Shown: positions 54,930 to 64,000 of the stretch, piece by piece | Layout of the letters: every line of letters begins with the position of its first letter | Numbering within the stretch: the stretch's first letter is position 1 | From: CBDCUI01 sp965223115 | Lineage (GTDB): Bacteria > Pseudomonadota > Gammaproteobacteria > UBA4575 | Assembly: GCA_965223115.1 (NCBI GenBank) | Contig: OZ244982.1 | Coordinates: 1,426,001-1,490,000 of the forward strand | Reading direction: 5' to 3' | Length of the DNA: 64,000 nt | Made by a program: the position numbers and the translations under genes | The notes under the pieces: generated by a model | Database searches by the model: none | Told to the model about the DNA's origin: nothing | The model's input: the letters and a program-made list of their open reading frames with translations, nothing else

Positions 54930-55400
54930 TTACTCTCTATGATAAGGATGCCCATGCAGGATAGTCCAAGCGCGGTAAAGCTGCTCTATTAACATAACCC
55001 GAACTAGCATATGAGGCATTGTCAATGATGATAATGACCATACAATATCAACTTGAGCCATAAGGTCTTTAGCTAAACCATCAGGCCCTCCTATATATAT
55101 TGTTACATTAGCAGTGGTTTGCATCCATTTGTGTAGCTTTTTTGCAAGGACTGGAGTTGTCCAAGTTTCACCATGCTCATCTAGTGCAATGCGTAGACTA
55201 TTTTTTGGGGTGTGTTTAAGCAATAGTTCTTGTTCAAGTTTTTTTGCTTGTTCAATACTTTGATTTTTTGAGCGTTTAGTAGCCGCAATAGTTATAACCT
55301 TAACTTTGCATTCATGAGGCATTCGTGCAAGATACTGATTAACTCCCGCATCAACCCATGATGGCGATTTTTCACCAACAGCTACTACGTTTACTTGCAC
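54930..55400 (-). CDS. rlmH: 23S rRNA pseudouridine-1915 methyltransferase RlmH
   Basis: SPOUT methyltransferase acting on pseudouridine 1915 of 23S rRNA. The start is placed at GTG 55400, which gives 156 aa and the normal N-terminus (VNVVAVGEKSPSWV); a longer frame opens with TTG at 55424. Neither has a good ribosome-binding site. SAM-binding knot sequence IYIGGPDGL and C-terminal RVMLIEQLYRAWTILHGHPYH are diagnostic (core YRAWTILHGHPYH). It follows rsfS by about 27 bp. Confidence 0.93.
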   Translation of the reverse strand: MQVNVVAVGEKSPSWVDAGVNQYLARMPHECKVKVITIAATKRSKNQSIEQAKKLEQELLLKHTPKNSLRIALDEHGETWTTPVLAKKLHKWMQTTANVTIYIGGPDGLAKDLMAQVDIVWSLSSLTMPHMLVRVMLIEQLYRAWTILHGHPYHRE

Positions 55401-55427
55401 AACTACTATTATAAAATAAAGCAATCA

Positions 55428-55766
55428 TTACTTGATCTGCTTATGCTCGCTACTGACTTGCCAAAGTTTTTCTATACCATAGAAACTACGTGTTTCTTCC
55501 AACATCACATGAACGATAACATCGTATAAATCAATCAAAACCCAAGCTTTATCACGTTCAACACCTAGCACATCTAAGCCTTGCTCTTTTGCATTTACTA
55601 TTAAACGATCTGCTAATGACTTAACATGCCGATCTGAGGTACCTGTGACAATAACCATGGCATCAAAAACATCTGATTTGTCACGTGTATCAATTAGTAC
55701 AATGTCATTACCTTTTAATTCTTCTAAAGCACTTATTGCAATTTTTACAGTTTTATTATTTTCCAT
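55428..55766 (-). CDS. rsfS: Ribosome silencing factor RsfS
   Basis: Binds ribosomal protein L14 and blocks subunit joining when nutrients are low. The 112-aa protein has the family motifs DIVLIDTRDKSDVFDAMVIVTGTSDRH (core DAMVIVTGTSDRH) and GVERDKAWVLIDLYDVIVHVM (core WVLIDLYDVIVHVM). It lies 8 bp after nadD and before rlmH, a conserved order. Confidence 0.96.
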   Translation of the reverse strand: MENNKTVKIAISALEELKGNDIVLIDTRDKSDVFDAMVIVTGTSDRHVKSLADRLIVNAKEQGLDVLGVERDKAWVLIDLYDVIVHVMLEETRSFYGIEKLWQVSSEHKQIK

Positions 55767-55774
55767 TAGTAATG

Positions 55775-56404
55775 TTATTTATAAAGATTATTTCTAATAA
55801 TATAGTTCCAAACTGTTCCAGGTAACATATATTTTGGTTGCCGACTTTCTGAGATACACTGACGTATAATAGTTGAGGATATTTCAATTTTTTCCTCATT
55901 ACTCAAATAAATTTTCCCGTTTGCTGCATTGGAGATATGATCGATCTCATCTGTTACATGCTCATTAAATAATTCATTCTCACAACCACTATTAGGAAGT
56001 ATATAGCCTGGTCTTTGCAATAGCATTATATGACCTAAAGATAGAATCTCATCATACTTATACCATTTGCAAAAGTTTAAAAACGCATCAATACCTATAA
56101 TTAAAACCAAAGACGTCTGTAAACCAAATTCACCTCTTATTTCCCGCAATGTATCTATTGTATATGAAGGGCCTTGGCGCTTTAGCTCTCTTGCATCTGC
56201 AATTAATTTTTCATTAGAACGAGTAACTAAATTCAACATATCCCATCGCTGTTGGGCACTTGCATATATTTTATCTTTGAGAGGAGATTGTTGACATGGG
56301 ATAAGACGCACATGATCAAAATTATAATGCTCTAACAATGCTAATATGGATTTTATATGACCGAAATGAATAGGATCAAAGCTTCCACCAAATATGCCAA
56401 TCAC
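55775..56404 (-). CDS. nadD: Nicotinate-nucleotide adenylyltransferase NadD
   Basis: Forms deamido-NAD from nicotinate mononucleotide and ATP. It is 209 aa. The nucleotidyltransferase motif GIFGGSFDPIHFGH begins at residue 3 and ISSTIIR is near the end. The start is GTG at 56404 with AGGAAAGGA just upstream. That whole initiation region is repeated in tandem upstream, so several copies of the same ribosome-binding site and start precede the real one. This is the last copy and the only one leading into a full gene. Confidence 0.95.
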   Translation of the reverse strand: MIGIFGGSFDPIHFGHIKSILALLEHYNFDHVRLIPCQQSPLKDKIYASAQQRWDMLNLVTRSNEKLIADARELKRQGPSYTIDTLREIRGEFGLQTSLVLIIGIDAFLNFCKWYKYDEILSLGHIMLLQRPGYILPNSGCENELFNEHVTDEIDHISNAANGKIYLSNEEKIEISSTIIRQCISESRQPKYMLPGTVWNYIIRNNLYK

Positions 56405-56572
56405 AATCCTTTCCTAATTTCTTGGATCAAAGCTTCCACCAAATATACCAATCACAATCCTTTCCTAATTTCTTGGATCAAAGCTTCCACCAAATATGCC
56501 AATCACAATCCTTTCCTAATTTCTTGGATCAAAGCTTCTACCAAACATATATCATACCCTTTTCCTAATTAG
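56373..56572 (-). repeat. 51-bp tandem repeat of the nadD translation start
   Basis: Copies at 56373-56423 (overlapping the real nadD start), 56424-56474 and 56475-56525 are nearly identical (one G/A change in the middle one), with a diverged fourth at 56526 to about 56572. On the minus strand each of the three carries AGGAAAGGA, a GTG start (56404, 56455, 56506) and the first 11 nadD codons. The upstream copies then run into an in-frame TAG after 13 codons (ending DPRN). The diverged copy offers ATG plus four codons and a stop. Confidence 0.9.
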
Positions 56573-56597
56573 CTGTTAAAAAGTACGATTGACGTAA

Positions 56598-57893
56598 TTA
56601 CTTACGTATATTTCCATCCCCAAGAACAATATATTTTTGGGTTGTGAGACCTTCCAAACCCACTGGGCCACGCGCATGTAACTTATCTGTGCTAATACCA
56701 ATTTCTGCGCCTAGGCCATATTCAAATCCATCAGCAAATCGTGTTGAAGCATTTACCATCACTGAACTCGAATCAACCTCGCGTAGAAATTTTTTCGCTA
56801 CCTCATCGTTATCAGTAACAATTGTATCCGTATGATGTGAACCATATTTCTGGATATGATCAACTGCTTGCGAATATCCGTTTACAACACGTAATGCCAA
56901 GACCGGACTCAGGTACTCTTCATACCAGTCTTGCTCCGTAGCCTCAGGTATTCCTTGCAATATTTTTCTGGTTTTATCACAACCACGTATTTCTACTTCT
57001 TTTTGATCAAGCTGCTGTTTTAGCCTTGGAAGCACTTTATCCGCAATTGATTGATCAACTAATAATGTCTCCATTGCATTACAAACACCGAATCGTTGCA
57101 CTTTAGCATTTACAGCAATATCGATAGCCATATCTAAATTTGCATCTTCATGTATATAAACATGACAAACGCCATCCAAGTGCTTAATTAATGGAATCCG
57201 AGATTCTTTAACAATACGTTCTACCAAACCTTTACCCCCACGCGGAATTACAATATCTATGTCGTTATCTGCTTGCAATAATGCTTTGACCGCATCACGG
57301 TCAACAGTATTGATTACTTGAACAATATCTTTAGATAAACCCGCTTGCTCCAACCCAGAATGTATACATGTTGCAATTGCACGATTAGAAAACAACGCTT
57401 CAGAGCCACCACGTAAAATCGTTGCATTACCAGACTTTATACAAAGCGCAGCTGCATCTGCAGTTACATTTGGCCTAGACTCATAAATAATAAGAATAAC
57501 GCCAATAGGCACACGCATTTTTCCAACTTTTATTCCACTCGGACGAGATTTCATTTCAGAAATTTCACCAACTGGATCAGAAAGAGAGGCAACTTGCCGC
57601 AACCCATCTGCCATAGATTGTATACGTGCATCATTTAGCTCAAGCCGATCTAATAAAGCATCGTTCAAACCACGTTCTTTACCATTTTTCAGATCACGTG
57701 CATTCTCTTGTTTAAGTATTGACTGTGAGGCAAGTATTTGGTCTGCTGTATATAAAAGTACATTATTCTTAGTCTCCGTGCCTGCCGATGCAATATCACG
57801 ACTGGCCTTAACAGCGCGTTTTGTTACATCAGCAATATAATTGCCAATTGTTTCAGTTTGCTTATCGAGCGCAACACTCATAATTACAATCAT
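56598..57893 (-). CDS. proA: Gamma-glutamyl phosphate reductase ProA
   Basis: Second step of proline synthesis, reducing glutamyl-5-phosphate. The 431-aa enzyme has the catalytic cysteine in RFGVCNAMETLLVD, the NADP-binding region ILIIYESRPNVTADA and the C-terminal HARGPVGLEGLTTQKY. Start ATG 57893 is used; an ATG four codons later is possible. The nadD initiation repeats separate it from nadD. No proB is in the window. Confidence 0.97.
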   Translation of the reverse strand: MIVIMSVALDKQTETIGNYIADVTKRAVKASRDIASAGTETKNNVLLYTADQILASQSILKQENARDLKNGKERGLNDALLDRLELNDARIQSMADGLRQVASLSDPVGEISEMKSRPSGIKVGKMRVPIGVILIIYESRPNVTADAAALCIKSGNATILRGGSEALFSNRAIATCIHSGLEQAGLSKDIVQVINTVDRDAVKALLQADNDIDIVIPRGGKGLVERIVKESRIPLIKHLDGVCHVYIHEDANLDMAIDIAVNAKVQRFGVCNAMETLLVDQSIADKVLPRLKQQLDQKEVEIRGCDKTRKILQGIPEATEQDWYEEYLSPVLALRVVNGYSQAVDHIQKYGSHHTDTIVTDNDEVAKKFLREVDSSSVMVNASTRFADGFEYGLGAEIGISTDKLHARGPVGLEGLTTQKYIVLGDGNIRK

Positions 57894-58006
57894 TGAGTGA
57901 GTTATTAAAATAAGTATAATAATTCTGAAAATAGTTCATCTACATATACTCTGCATTATCATCTTTGAAAATTTGTTTAAACTCAAAATAGTCCTAAACC
58001 TGACCT

Positions 58007-59011
58007 CTATATAAAATTCTGTGTCGCAATGCTCAATTGTAACAGCTCATGCCAAGGATTACCGTTAGCACGGCCTTTTATGACACGATCTACCCAAGCG
58101 CATTGTTTTAATAAACATGAAGACATGGTCTTGTTGTAATCATTATTTATCCCTATATGATATTGATGGGTCATACTCAATTGAGCAAGTGGCTTTAGCT
58201 GCGTGTATGCTCTATATGCCTGTGAGCTAGAATTTATTTCGGTAATATTTCTAACGCACTCTGTTATCCCCCAAAGTAATAATGGTGGAGCCACACCTTC
58301 TTTCTCAAGTCCATGTAATATTCGCATGAGACGTGGCACATTTTTATTTGTAATAGCATCTATTAATTCATTCAACGAATAATGACTACTGTTTGTCAAA
58401 ACTAAGTTAATTGTCTGTACATCCAATTTCTTTGTATCACTGATTAATATAATTTTCTCTATTTCCTGCATTGCTGCAAGTAAATTTCCTTCGACATGCT
58501 GTGTTATTAATGAAACTATCTCAGGTGATACGCCAAAACCCTTAGACTCTAATTTTTTCTTTATCCAATTTTTAGTTTCTGCTTCATTTAATGGCCAAAC
58601 ACGAAGCACTAAACCTGTCTTATCTATTGCCTTTACCCAAGCCGAATTCATTGCGCTTCGATCTAACCTCGGCACTTGAATTAAAAGTTTAATTTCTTCA
58701 TGAAGGTCGTTAACAAATTTAACAACCGCTTTTGAACCATTGACACCCGGCTTCCCAGACACAATACGCAAATCAACTAAAGTACGATCGCCAAATAAAG
58801 ACATATTGCTTATTGCAGAATCCAACTCAGACCAATCAAACCCTGACTCAACAGTTAACACTTTGCGTTCTGTGAATCCTAATTCTTGAGCGTGATTACG
58901 AAACAAATCTGCCGCCAACATATGCTGGTATGGCTCATCACCACTAACCATTAACACAGGTGCAGATGATCTATTAAGGTAGTCGTTTAATTGGGAATAC
59001 TTAATTTGCAT
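58007..59011 (-). CDS. holA: DNA polymerase III delta subunit HolA
   Basis: Clamp-loader subunit that opens the sliding clamp. The start is placed at ATG 59011 (MQIKYSQLNDYL) rather than TTG 59023, giving 334 aa, close to E. coli HolA. Family features include the N-terminal LMVSGDEPYQHMLAADLFR (core VSGDEPY), LLIQVPRLDRS and the C-terminal LLLWGITECVRN. The clamp-loader N-domain has no working Walker A motif, as expected for delta. lptE and leuS lie further upstream, separated by two plus-strand genes. Confidence 0.94.
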   Translation of the reverse strand: MQIKYSQLNDYLNRSSAPVLMVSGDEPYQHMLAADLFRNHAQELGFTERKVLTVESGFDWSELDSAISNMSLFGDRTLVDLRIVSGKPGVNGSKAVVKFVNDLHEEIKLLIQVPRLDRSAMNSAWVKAIDKTGLVLRVWPLNEAETKNWIKKKLESKGFGVSPEIVSLITQHVEGNLLAAMQEIEKIILISDTKKLDVQTINLVLTNSSHYSLNELIDAITNKNVPRLMRILHGLEKEGVAPPLLLWGITECVRNITEINSSSQAYRAYTQLKPLAQLSMTHQYHIGINNDYNKTMSSCLLKQCAWVDRVIKGRANGNPWHELLQLSIATQNFI

Positions 59012-59186
59012 ACCAATAATCAAATAATGCTTTTCAATACTGTATTATAATACAAGGTATATGAAAGCCGATAAACGGCATAATGCTTTAGATTAACCGT
59101 TAGCTTTATCAAGTAATGTTTTTGTGCAATACCATACACTAACTATAGGAGGAATATACAAATATTTGATTTAAATAACAGTCAGA

Positions 59187-61712
59187 ATGATTGAGCCTCA
59201 CGAACACGAATTATACAACGAATCTGGAAGCATTGACTATGATAAGGTAGTCGAGCTAATTAATAGTTACTTGATACTGTTTTTACGTACAAGTCTTACT
59301 GAATGTTTTGCTCTTACCGAAGATAATAATTTTCATACCCTAATCTCAGATGCTAATAGCCAAATACGCAACCAAGCTATAGAAGAGCTTATAGCCAAAC
59401 AACATATTATATCATCGGAATTTTATGTAGATTTAGAATCAAAGTTCTATGTTTCTACATCAGCAAACTGCAAAAATAGCAGTTCAAACGAAACTCACGA
59501 GATTGACACCGATCATATTGAACTAGCCCTAACGATTGATAATCTCATAAAAAAAACATCTAAACGACACAGTGAAGCTTTAGAGAAATTAGAATTACGA
59601 CTAAAAGAATTAACACTTTTTGCTCATCAAGAATTCAATATCTATTGCCTTCATCCTCAAGAATTTTACTCATCATTGAAAAATGCTATTTCTCTTTTAA
59701 ATTTAGATATCGATGGAAAAGTTTTCTTATGCAAACTTTTTTATCAACAAATTTCGCCTAAATTAAACGAGTTTTATACTACTGCAAATCAGCTTTTAAT
59801 CGATTTAGATATCTTACCAACAATTGAATCCATAAAGAATGCCGGTACTTGCAAAACTCCTATACATTTAAATGATGAAGAAATACATTTATCGACTGGA
59901 CAATTTTTTGCCTCTGTAGAGCAGGAGTTTAACTATAGTCCTGCACAGTACCAATCATCATCTACTCAAAATTTAAAAAATTACTCTAATGAACAAAACA
60001 CTAAAGACAATCCTATTCAACATGAACCTACTCAATCCAATACACACGAACTTAATAGCATTGAGCTAAATGAAAATATAATAAATCTCATACTTCAGCC
60101 ATACAAACCTGGCACAAATACTAATTCAACTCCTGCTCAACGACGTGAATTTATACATGCACTTTCAGCGGTTCAATATATCGAAGCCGCAAATAAAGCT
60201 ATATTAAAAACAGAGCAAATTAAAACCGCTATCAAACGAGTTTTGCATGAAAATGGAGCATTAGATGCTGAACTAATAGTACGCAACGAAGAAAAAATTA
60301 TCAATTTTGTAAGCAAGACTTTTAATGTAGTGCTCGATGATAGTGAATTATGCGATGAAACCAAGGCATTGCTAGCGAGATTAAAAGTTTCAATAATAAA
60401 ACTAGCCTTAATTGATTTTACTTTTTTCCAAAACTCTAACCATCCAGCCAGAAGTTTATTAAACAAATTAGCATCAATAGATACTAGCGATAGTAACAAT
60501 AATAAATTTATTTTTAAGAATCTAGAGTCCATCGTAGACTTAATCATTAATAATTTTGGAACTGATGTAAGTATTTTTAAGCTGGCATTATCAAAATTAC
60601 AAGACTTTGACATTGATAATTTAGAACAAGAGATTACTGCAGAAAAAGAAAGACAACGTGTAGAGAAAATAAAAGAAAAACGCTCTTATGCAAAACGTGT
60701 AGTTATACATACTATAAAAAGGTATCTCGATAATAGAGAGCTACCAAACGCAATATTTGATTTCATTATAAAATGCTGGGCTCCTCATATGGGCATAGTC
60801 TTTACTAAACATGGAAAAAATTCCAAATATTGGCGTAAATCAGTCCGCACTTTACGCAGGATCATTGAGGTATCACAAGGAGTTCATTCGTTACCTGAAA
60901 TTCAGCAGTATATTAAACAGCCTGATGATTTTTTTACGTATATTCGCATCGAGCTTGAATATCTATCAAAAAAGAAACAAGAATTTGATGAAATAACTGA
61001 AGCTGCAGAAGTTTGGTACTTAACTTACTTGCATGACACAAATCAAAAACACATAGAGTCACACGATAGCAACTCAACTAATAATGAACAATTAATAGAA
61101 GACAATACAAGCAACGTTATTCAATTGTTTGAAAATATATCACCAAAAGAAACAACAGCTATTCCTGAAACACTGATACGAGAAAAACCTGATTTTAACA
61201 CCAATAATAATACAAATGACAACTCAGACATTGATGGAGACAGTACGAGTGAAAATAAAAATCCGGATGAAATGCTTGATGAACATGAATTTAAACCATC
61301 AGAAATCAATGTTGTTACGAATAAGAACCTACATCTTTATAATTCAAAAACGGACTCATTAGAGCCAAAGAAAGAAAAAATAGAAGATCATGGGGATAAT
61401 AATGAAATGACGAGTACGGTAACAGAATTACCTAGCAACATCATGCCTGGCGTATGGCTTGAAATCTATCAAGGTGAAGATAAAGCCAAACGTAGACTTA
61501 AATATACCAGCAAGCTAGAAAATATGAGATGTTTATTATTTACTGATCGCACCGGTGACTATAAATTTGAAATAGATATAGAAACCTTTATGCACGATTT
61601 TAATGCAGGTCGAACATGTTTAATCGGTGAAAGCAATCGTTTTGATCTTGCACTTAGCTCAGTAATTAGTAATTTTCGTGATGGACAGAATAAAGTTAGT
61701 AGTTCAAACTAA
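59187..61712 (+). CDS. DUF1631 family protein
   Basis: An 841-aa cytosolic protein of the DUF1631 type known from Pseudomonas-like bacteria; function not established. Conserved parts are the N-terminal helical region, the middle TPAQRREFIHALSAVQ, a long helical stretch around LPNAIFDFIIKCWAPHMG, and the C-terminal WLEIYQGEDKAKRRLKYTS, which resembles a PilZ-like beta region. A variable linker rich in N, D, S and T (about 620-740) separates the last two. It is transcribed opposite to holA and lptE. Confidence 0.8.
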   Translation: MIEPHEHELYNESGSIDYDKVVELINSYLILFLRTSLTECFALTEDNNFHTLISDANSQIRNQAIEELIAKQHIISSEFYVDLESKFYVSTSANCKNSSSNETHEIDTDHIELALTIDNLIKKTSKRHSEALEKLELRLKELTLFAHQEFNIYCLHPQEFYSSLKNAISLLNLDIDGKVFLCKLFYQQISPKLNEFYTTANQLLIDLDILPTIESIKNAGTCKTPIHLNDEEIHLSTGQFFASVEQEFNYSPAQYQSSSTQNLKNYSNEQNTKDNPIQHEPTQSNTHELNSIELNENIINLILQPYKPGTNTNSTPAQRREFIHALSAVQYIEAANKAILKTEQIKTAIKRVLHENGALDAELIVRNEEKIINFVSKTFNVVLDDSELCDETKALLARLKVSIIKLALIDFTFFQNSNHPARSLLNKLASIDTSDSNNNKFIFKNLESIVDLIINNFGTDVSIFKLALSKLQDFDIDNLEQEITAEKERQRVEKIKEKRSYAKRVVIHTIKRYLDNRELPNAIFDFIIKCWAPHMGIVFTKHGKNSKYWRKSVRTLRRIIEVSQGVHSLPEIQQYIKQPDDFFTYIRIELEYLSKKKQEFDEITEAAEVWYLTYLHDTNQKHIESHDSNSTNNEQLIEDNTSNVIQLFENISPKETTAIPETLIREKPDFNTNNNTNDNSDIDGDSTSENKNPDEMLDEHEFKPSEINVVTNKNLHLYNSKTDSLEPKKEKIEDHGDNNEMTSTVTELPSNIMPGVWLEIYQGEDKAKRRLKYTSKLENMRCLLFTDRTGDYKFEIDIETFMHDFNAGRTCLIGESNRFDLALSSVISNFRDGQNKVSSSN

Positions 61713-61779
61713 TAGTCAAAGTTAATATGTAAACCTCTATGCCAAACCTAGCTTGGCTAACTTATTTATTTATATAACT

Positions 61780-62658
61780 ATGGCTTTACCAAACATCGGC
61801 TTCATAGGTCTTGGGATCATGGGCATACCCATGGCAGAAAATTTACTTAAATCAGGCTATAACTTAAGCTTATATGCACGCAATCAAAGATCATTGGAGA
61901 GTTTCAAAACAAACAACAACACGAAAATATTCGACTCTCCATCTGCATTGGCACAACATAGTGATATTACGATTTCTATTGTTTCGGACAGTCCTGATGT
62001 GTCTGAAATTATTTGTGGTTCAGATGGCATTATTCATGGTGCAAGTGCCAAGCATTTACACATTGACATGAGCACTATTTCTCCTGAAGTCACCAGGAAA
62101 CTTGCCGAGCAACTGCGTGAGAAAGATATTGATATGTTGGATGCACCTGTTTCGGGAGGAGAGCAAGGCGCGATAGATGGAACACTATCTATCATGGTTG
62201 GCGGTAAATCAGAATCCTTTGAACGTGCCCAACCAATTTTAAACTGCCTAGGTAAAAACATCGTTCACATTGGAGATCATGGTGCTGGACAAGTTGCTAA
62301 AGCATGTAACCAAATATTAGTTGCCCAAACGATGGTGGCAGTAGCAGAGGCATTTCTTTTAGCTAAATCTTCAGGTGTGGACCCCCATAAAGTGCGTGAC
62401 GCACTATTGGGAGGATTTGCATATAGTAAAATTTTAGAAGTTCATGGTAAACGTATGCTCGATAATACTTATCAACCCGGATTCAAAGCCAAACTACATA
62501 ATAAAGATTTAGGCATTGCATTAGAAAGTGCGAAAGAACATGGAATTTCTATACCTGGTGCTGAGTTAGTAGCTAGATATATGCAGGATATTGTTAAACA
62601 AGGAGACGGAGAACTTGATTCTGCTGCAATAGCCAAAATTATTTTTAATAATGCCTAA
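61780..62658 (+). CDS. 3-hydroxyisobutyrate dehydrogenase / tartronate semialdehyde reductase family
   Basis: NAD(P)-dependent beta-hydroxyacid dehydrogenase. Start at ATG 61780 gives 292 aa, the family norm; an upstream TTG at 61753 is less likely. Rossmann motif GFIGLGIMGIPMAENLL, substrate-site DAPVSGGEQGAIDGTLSIM and the catalytic lysine in GAGQVAKACNQ are present. It resembles GarR/GlxR, but with no glyoxylate, isobutyrate or tartronate genes nearby the substrate is open. It lies 67 bp after the DUF1631 gene. Confidence 0.9.
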   Translation: MALPNIGFIGLGIMGIPMAENLLKSGYNLSLYARNQRSLESFKTNNNTKIFDSPSALAQHSDITISIVSDSPDVSEIICGSDGIIHGASAKHLHIDMSTISPEVTRKLAEQLREKDIDMLDAPVSGGEQGAIDGTLSIMVGGKSESFERAQPILNCLGKNIVHIGDHGAGQVAKACNQILVAQTMVAVAEAFLLAKSSGVDPHKVRDALLGGFAYSKILEVHGKRMLDNTYQPGFKAKLHNKDLGIALESAKEHGISIPGAELVARYMQDIVKQGDGELDSAAIAKIIFNNA

Positions 62659-62688
62659 TGGTAAATATTAGAAAAACAGAAATTTTCA

Positions 62689-63177
62689 TTACTCTATAGA
62701 CTGCAATCTGTACACAATTAATTTTGCTGCATCTCTTTTCATTTCATCAAACAATTGTGCCTCTTCTTCGTTTGCACCTAGCAAATCTCTTTTATCAAAC
62801 ACAAAATCTCGACTTAATTGTATTTCTTGAGGTTTGAGAAAATAACTATTATCCGTTCCTTTAACGTCGAAACTCACTTTTAAAATCAATTCATATTCAC
62901 GCGCCTTACCATCACTATCTAAAGTAAGTACCTCTTTCTCAGTCTCCTCACTTAATACATTAACTAACGCTGTAGCTTGTTCTGGGTTAACTACATCAAT
63001 CTGGTTAGATTTTAGATTTCTTTTTATCTGGTTAAGCAATTCACGACTTATTGCAAAACCTTGCACAGATGTTCTTTCTAGACTATTTGAAAATTCACCA
63101 GTACCTGCTAGATGAAAACCACAACCATATAATGCAAACAAAAACAAGCAAGCAAGGGCTTTAATATAAATTTTCAT
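62689..63177 (-). CDS. lptE: LPS-assembly lipoprotein LptE
   Basis: Outer-membrane lipoprotein that plugs LptD and helps insert lipopolysaccharide. The 162-aa sequence has a signal peptide with lipobox LYGC (Cys at about residue 19) followed by GFHLAG, the typical LptE N-terminus. It starts 9 bp after leuS, the conserved leuS-lptE-holA order, here interrupted before holA by two plus-strand genes. Confidence 0.93.
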   Translation of the reverse strand: MKIYIKALACLFLFALYGCGFHLAGTGEFSNSLERTSVQGFAISRELLNQIKRNLKSNQIDVVNPEQATALVNVLSEETEKEVLTLDSDGKAREYELILKVSFDVKGTDNSYFLKPQEIQLSRDFVFDKRDLLGANEEEAQLFDEMKRDAAKLIVYRLQSIE

Positions 63178-63186
63178 TCTAACACT

Positions 63187-64000
63187 TTATTTAATTACAA
63201 TATTAACAAGACGACCTGGAACAATAATTATTTTTACAATTTTATTGTCTTTAACAAAGCGCAATACATTTTCATCATTTAAGGCTGTCTCTTCGATTAA
63301 CGTCTTTTGAGCATTTGTAGGTACATTAACTGTAGCACGCTTTTTACCATTTACCTGCACCACAAGCTCCACAGTATCGCTTTTTAAAGCATCCAAATCT
63401 ACACTTGGCCATTGTTGTTTATATATGGGTGTTGTATGACCTAAATTTTCCCATAATACGTGACATACATGTGGCAAAATAGGTGCCAGCATGAGCACAA
63501 CTGAGTCAAAAGCCTCTTGAAGTATTGCACGCCCTGGTGATGATGAATCTTTAAAGCTATTTATCTCATTGACAAGCTCCATATTAGCAGCGATAGCTGT
63601 ATTAAACGTATAACGCCGACCGATATCATCAGTAACTTTTTGTATCGTTTCGTGAACTTTTCTGCGCAAATTTAACTGCTGCTCATCTAGTTCATTAATA
63701 ACTGCTACATCACCTGGCCGTACCTTTTGTGCGTGATTTTCTACTAGCCGCCATAACTTATTTATGAATCGATACGACCCTTCTACTGCTGTATCAGACC
63801 ATTCCAAGCTGTGATCAGGCGGTGCTGCAAACATCACAAATAAACGTACCGTATCGGCACCATATTTGTTAATCAACTCCTGCGGATCAACGGTATTACC
63901 TTTGGATTTAGACATTTTTGAACCATCTTTCAGCACCATTCCTTGGGTTAAAAGATTCGTGAATGGCTCATCAAATTCATACAAACCTTCATCGCGAATA
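63187..64000 (-). CDS. leuS: Leucyl-tRNA synthetase, C-terminal part
   Basis: Charges tRNA-Leu. Only about 270 C-terminal residues are in the window; the frame continues past 64000. The catalytic KMSKSKGN loop, AAPPDHSLEWSDTAVEGSYRF (core LEWSDTAVEG) and a C-terminal VQVNGKKRATVNVP domain identify it. It is the first gene of the leuS-lptE pair. Confidence 0.97.
   Translation of the reverse strand, partial: IRDEGLYEFDEPFTNLLTQGMVLKDGSKMSKSKGNTVDPQELINKYGADTVRLFVMFAAPPDHSLEWSDTAVEGSYRFINKLWRLVENHAQKVRPGDVAVINELDEQQLNLRRKVHETIQKVTDDIGRRYTFNTAIAANMELVNEINSFKDSSSPGRAILQEAFDSVVLMLAPILPHVCHVLWENLGHTTPIYKQQWPSVDLDALKSDTVELVVQVNGKKRATVNVPTNAQKTLIEETALNDENVLRFVKDNKIVKIIIVPGRLVNIVIK

Noticed and set aside
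56357..56572. 71-residue plus-strand frame with WIKASTKY repeats
   Set aside because: It is the antisense reading of the 51-bp nadD start repeats.

Overview
The window is part of the chromosome of an AT-rich gammaproteobacterium. The evidence is a long run of housekeeping genes in gammaproteobacterial order: aspS, nudB, yebC, ruvCAB, ybgC, tolQRAB-pal-cpoB, queE, queC and tRNA-Lys; arsC-wrbA, hda and purM-purN; then pmbA-tldD, nitrilase, yhdP, rng, maf, rlmH, rsfS, nadD, proA, holA, lptE and leuS. From memory this resembles the Pseudomonas PA0943-PA0976 neighbourhood. A PomAB-like stator, paralogous c-di-GMP genes and a giant type I-secreted adhesin suggest a motile, surface-colonising, probably marine or saline-water bacterium. 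That lifestyle is inference, and no species can be named from this sequence.

Layout. Positions 1-6073 hold motility and c-di-GMP genes: a diguanylate cyclase cut by the left edge, an FMN glutamate-synthase-like enzyme, a PilZ protein, motB and motA, and a single-domain response regulator behind a FliA-type promoter. Positions 6313-10130 are a three-gene sensory operon: substrate-binding protein, hybrid-input histidine kinase and Rcp1-like regulator. Positions 10168-15468 encode a type I secretion inner-membrane complex with HlyD and two different ABC subunits. A 30-residue membrane peptide follows at 15861-15953. Positions 16015-23682 are its probable cargo, an RTX adhesin carrying about 17 near-identical 318-bp cadherin-like repeats. 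A GAF-MarR regulator (23980-24855) precedes it. Positions 25640-59011 are almost entirely core genes, and 59187-64000 hold a DUF1631 gene, a beta-hydroxyacid dehydrogenase, lptE and the end of leuS.

The main anomaly is the adhesin. Its two ends lie on the minus strand in the same frame, but about 4.3 kb of its repeat array (18630-22956) is in the opposite orientation, so the gene cannot be read through. Flipping this block back does not restore the frame at either junction, and one junction is locally scrambled. It is either a real rearrangement inside a perfectly homogenised array or a misassembly, and only long reads can decide.

A second unusual structure is a 51-bp tandem repeat that copies the nadD ribosome-binding site, start codon and first codons, giving a series of decoy mini-ORFs upstream of the real start. 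No insertion sequence, prophage, CRISPR array or replication origin was seen.
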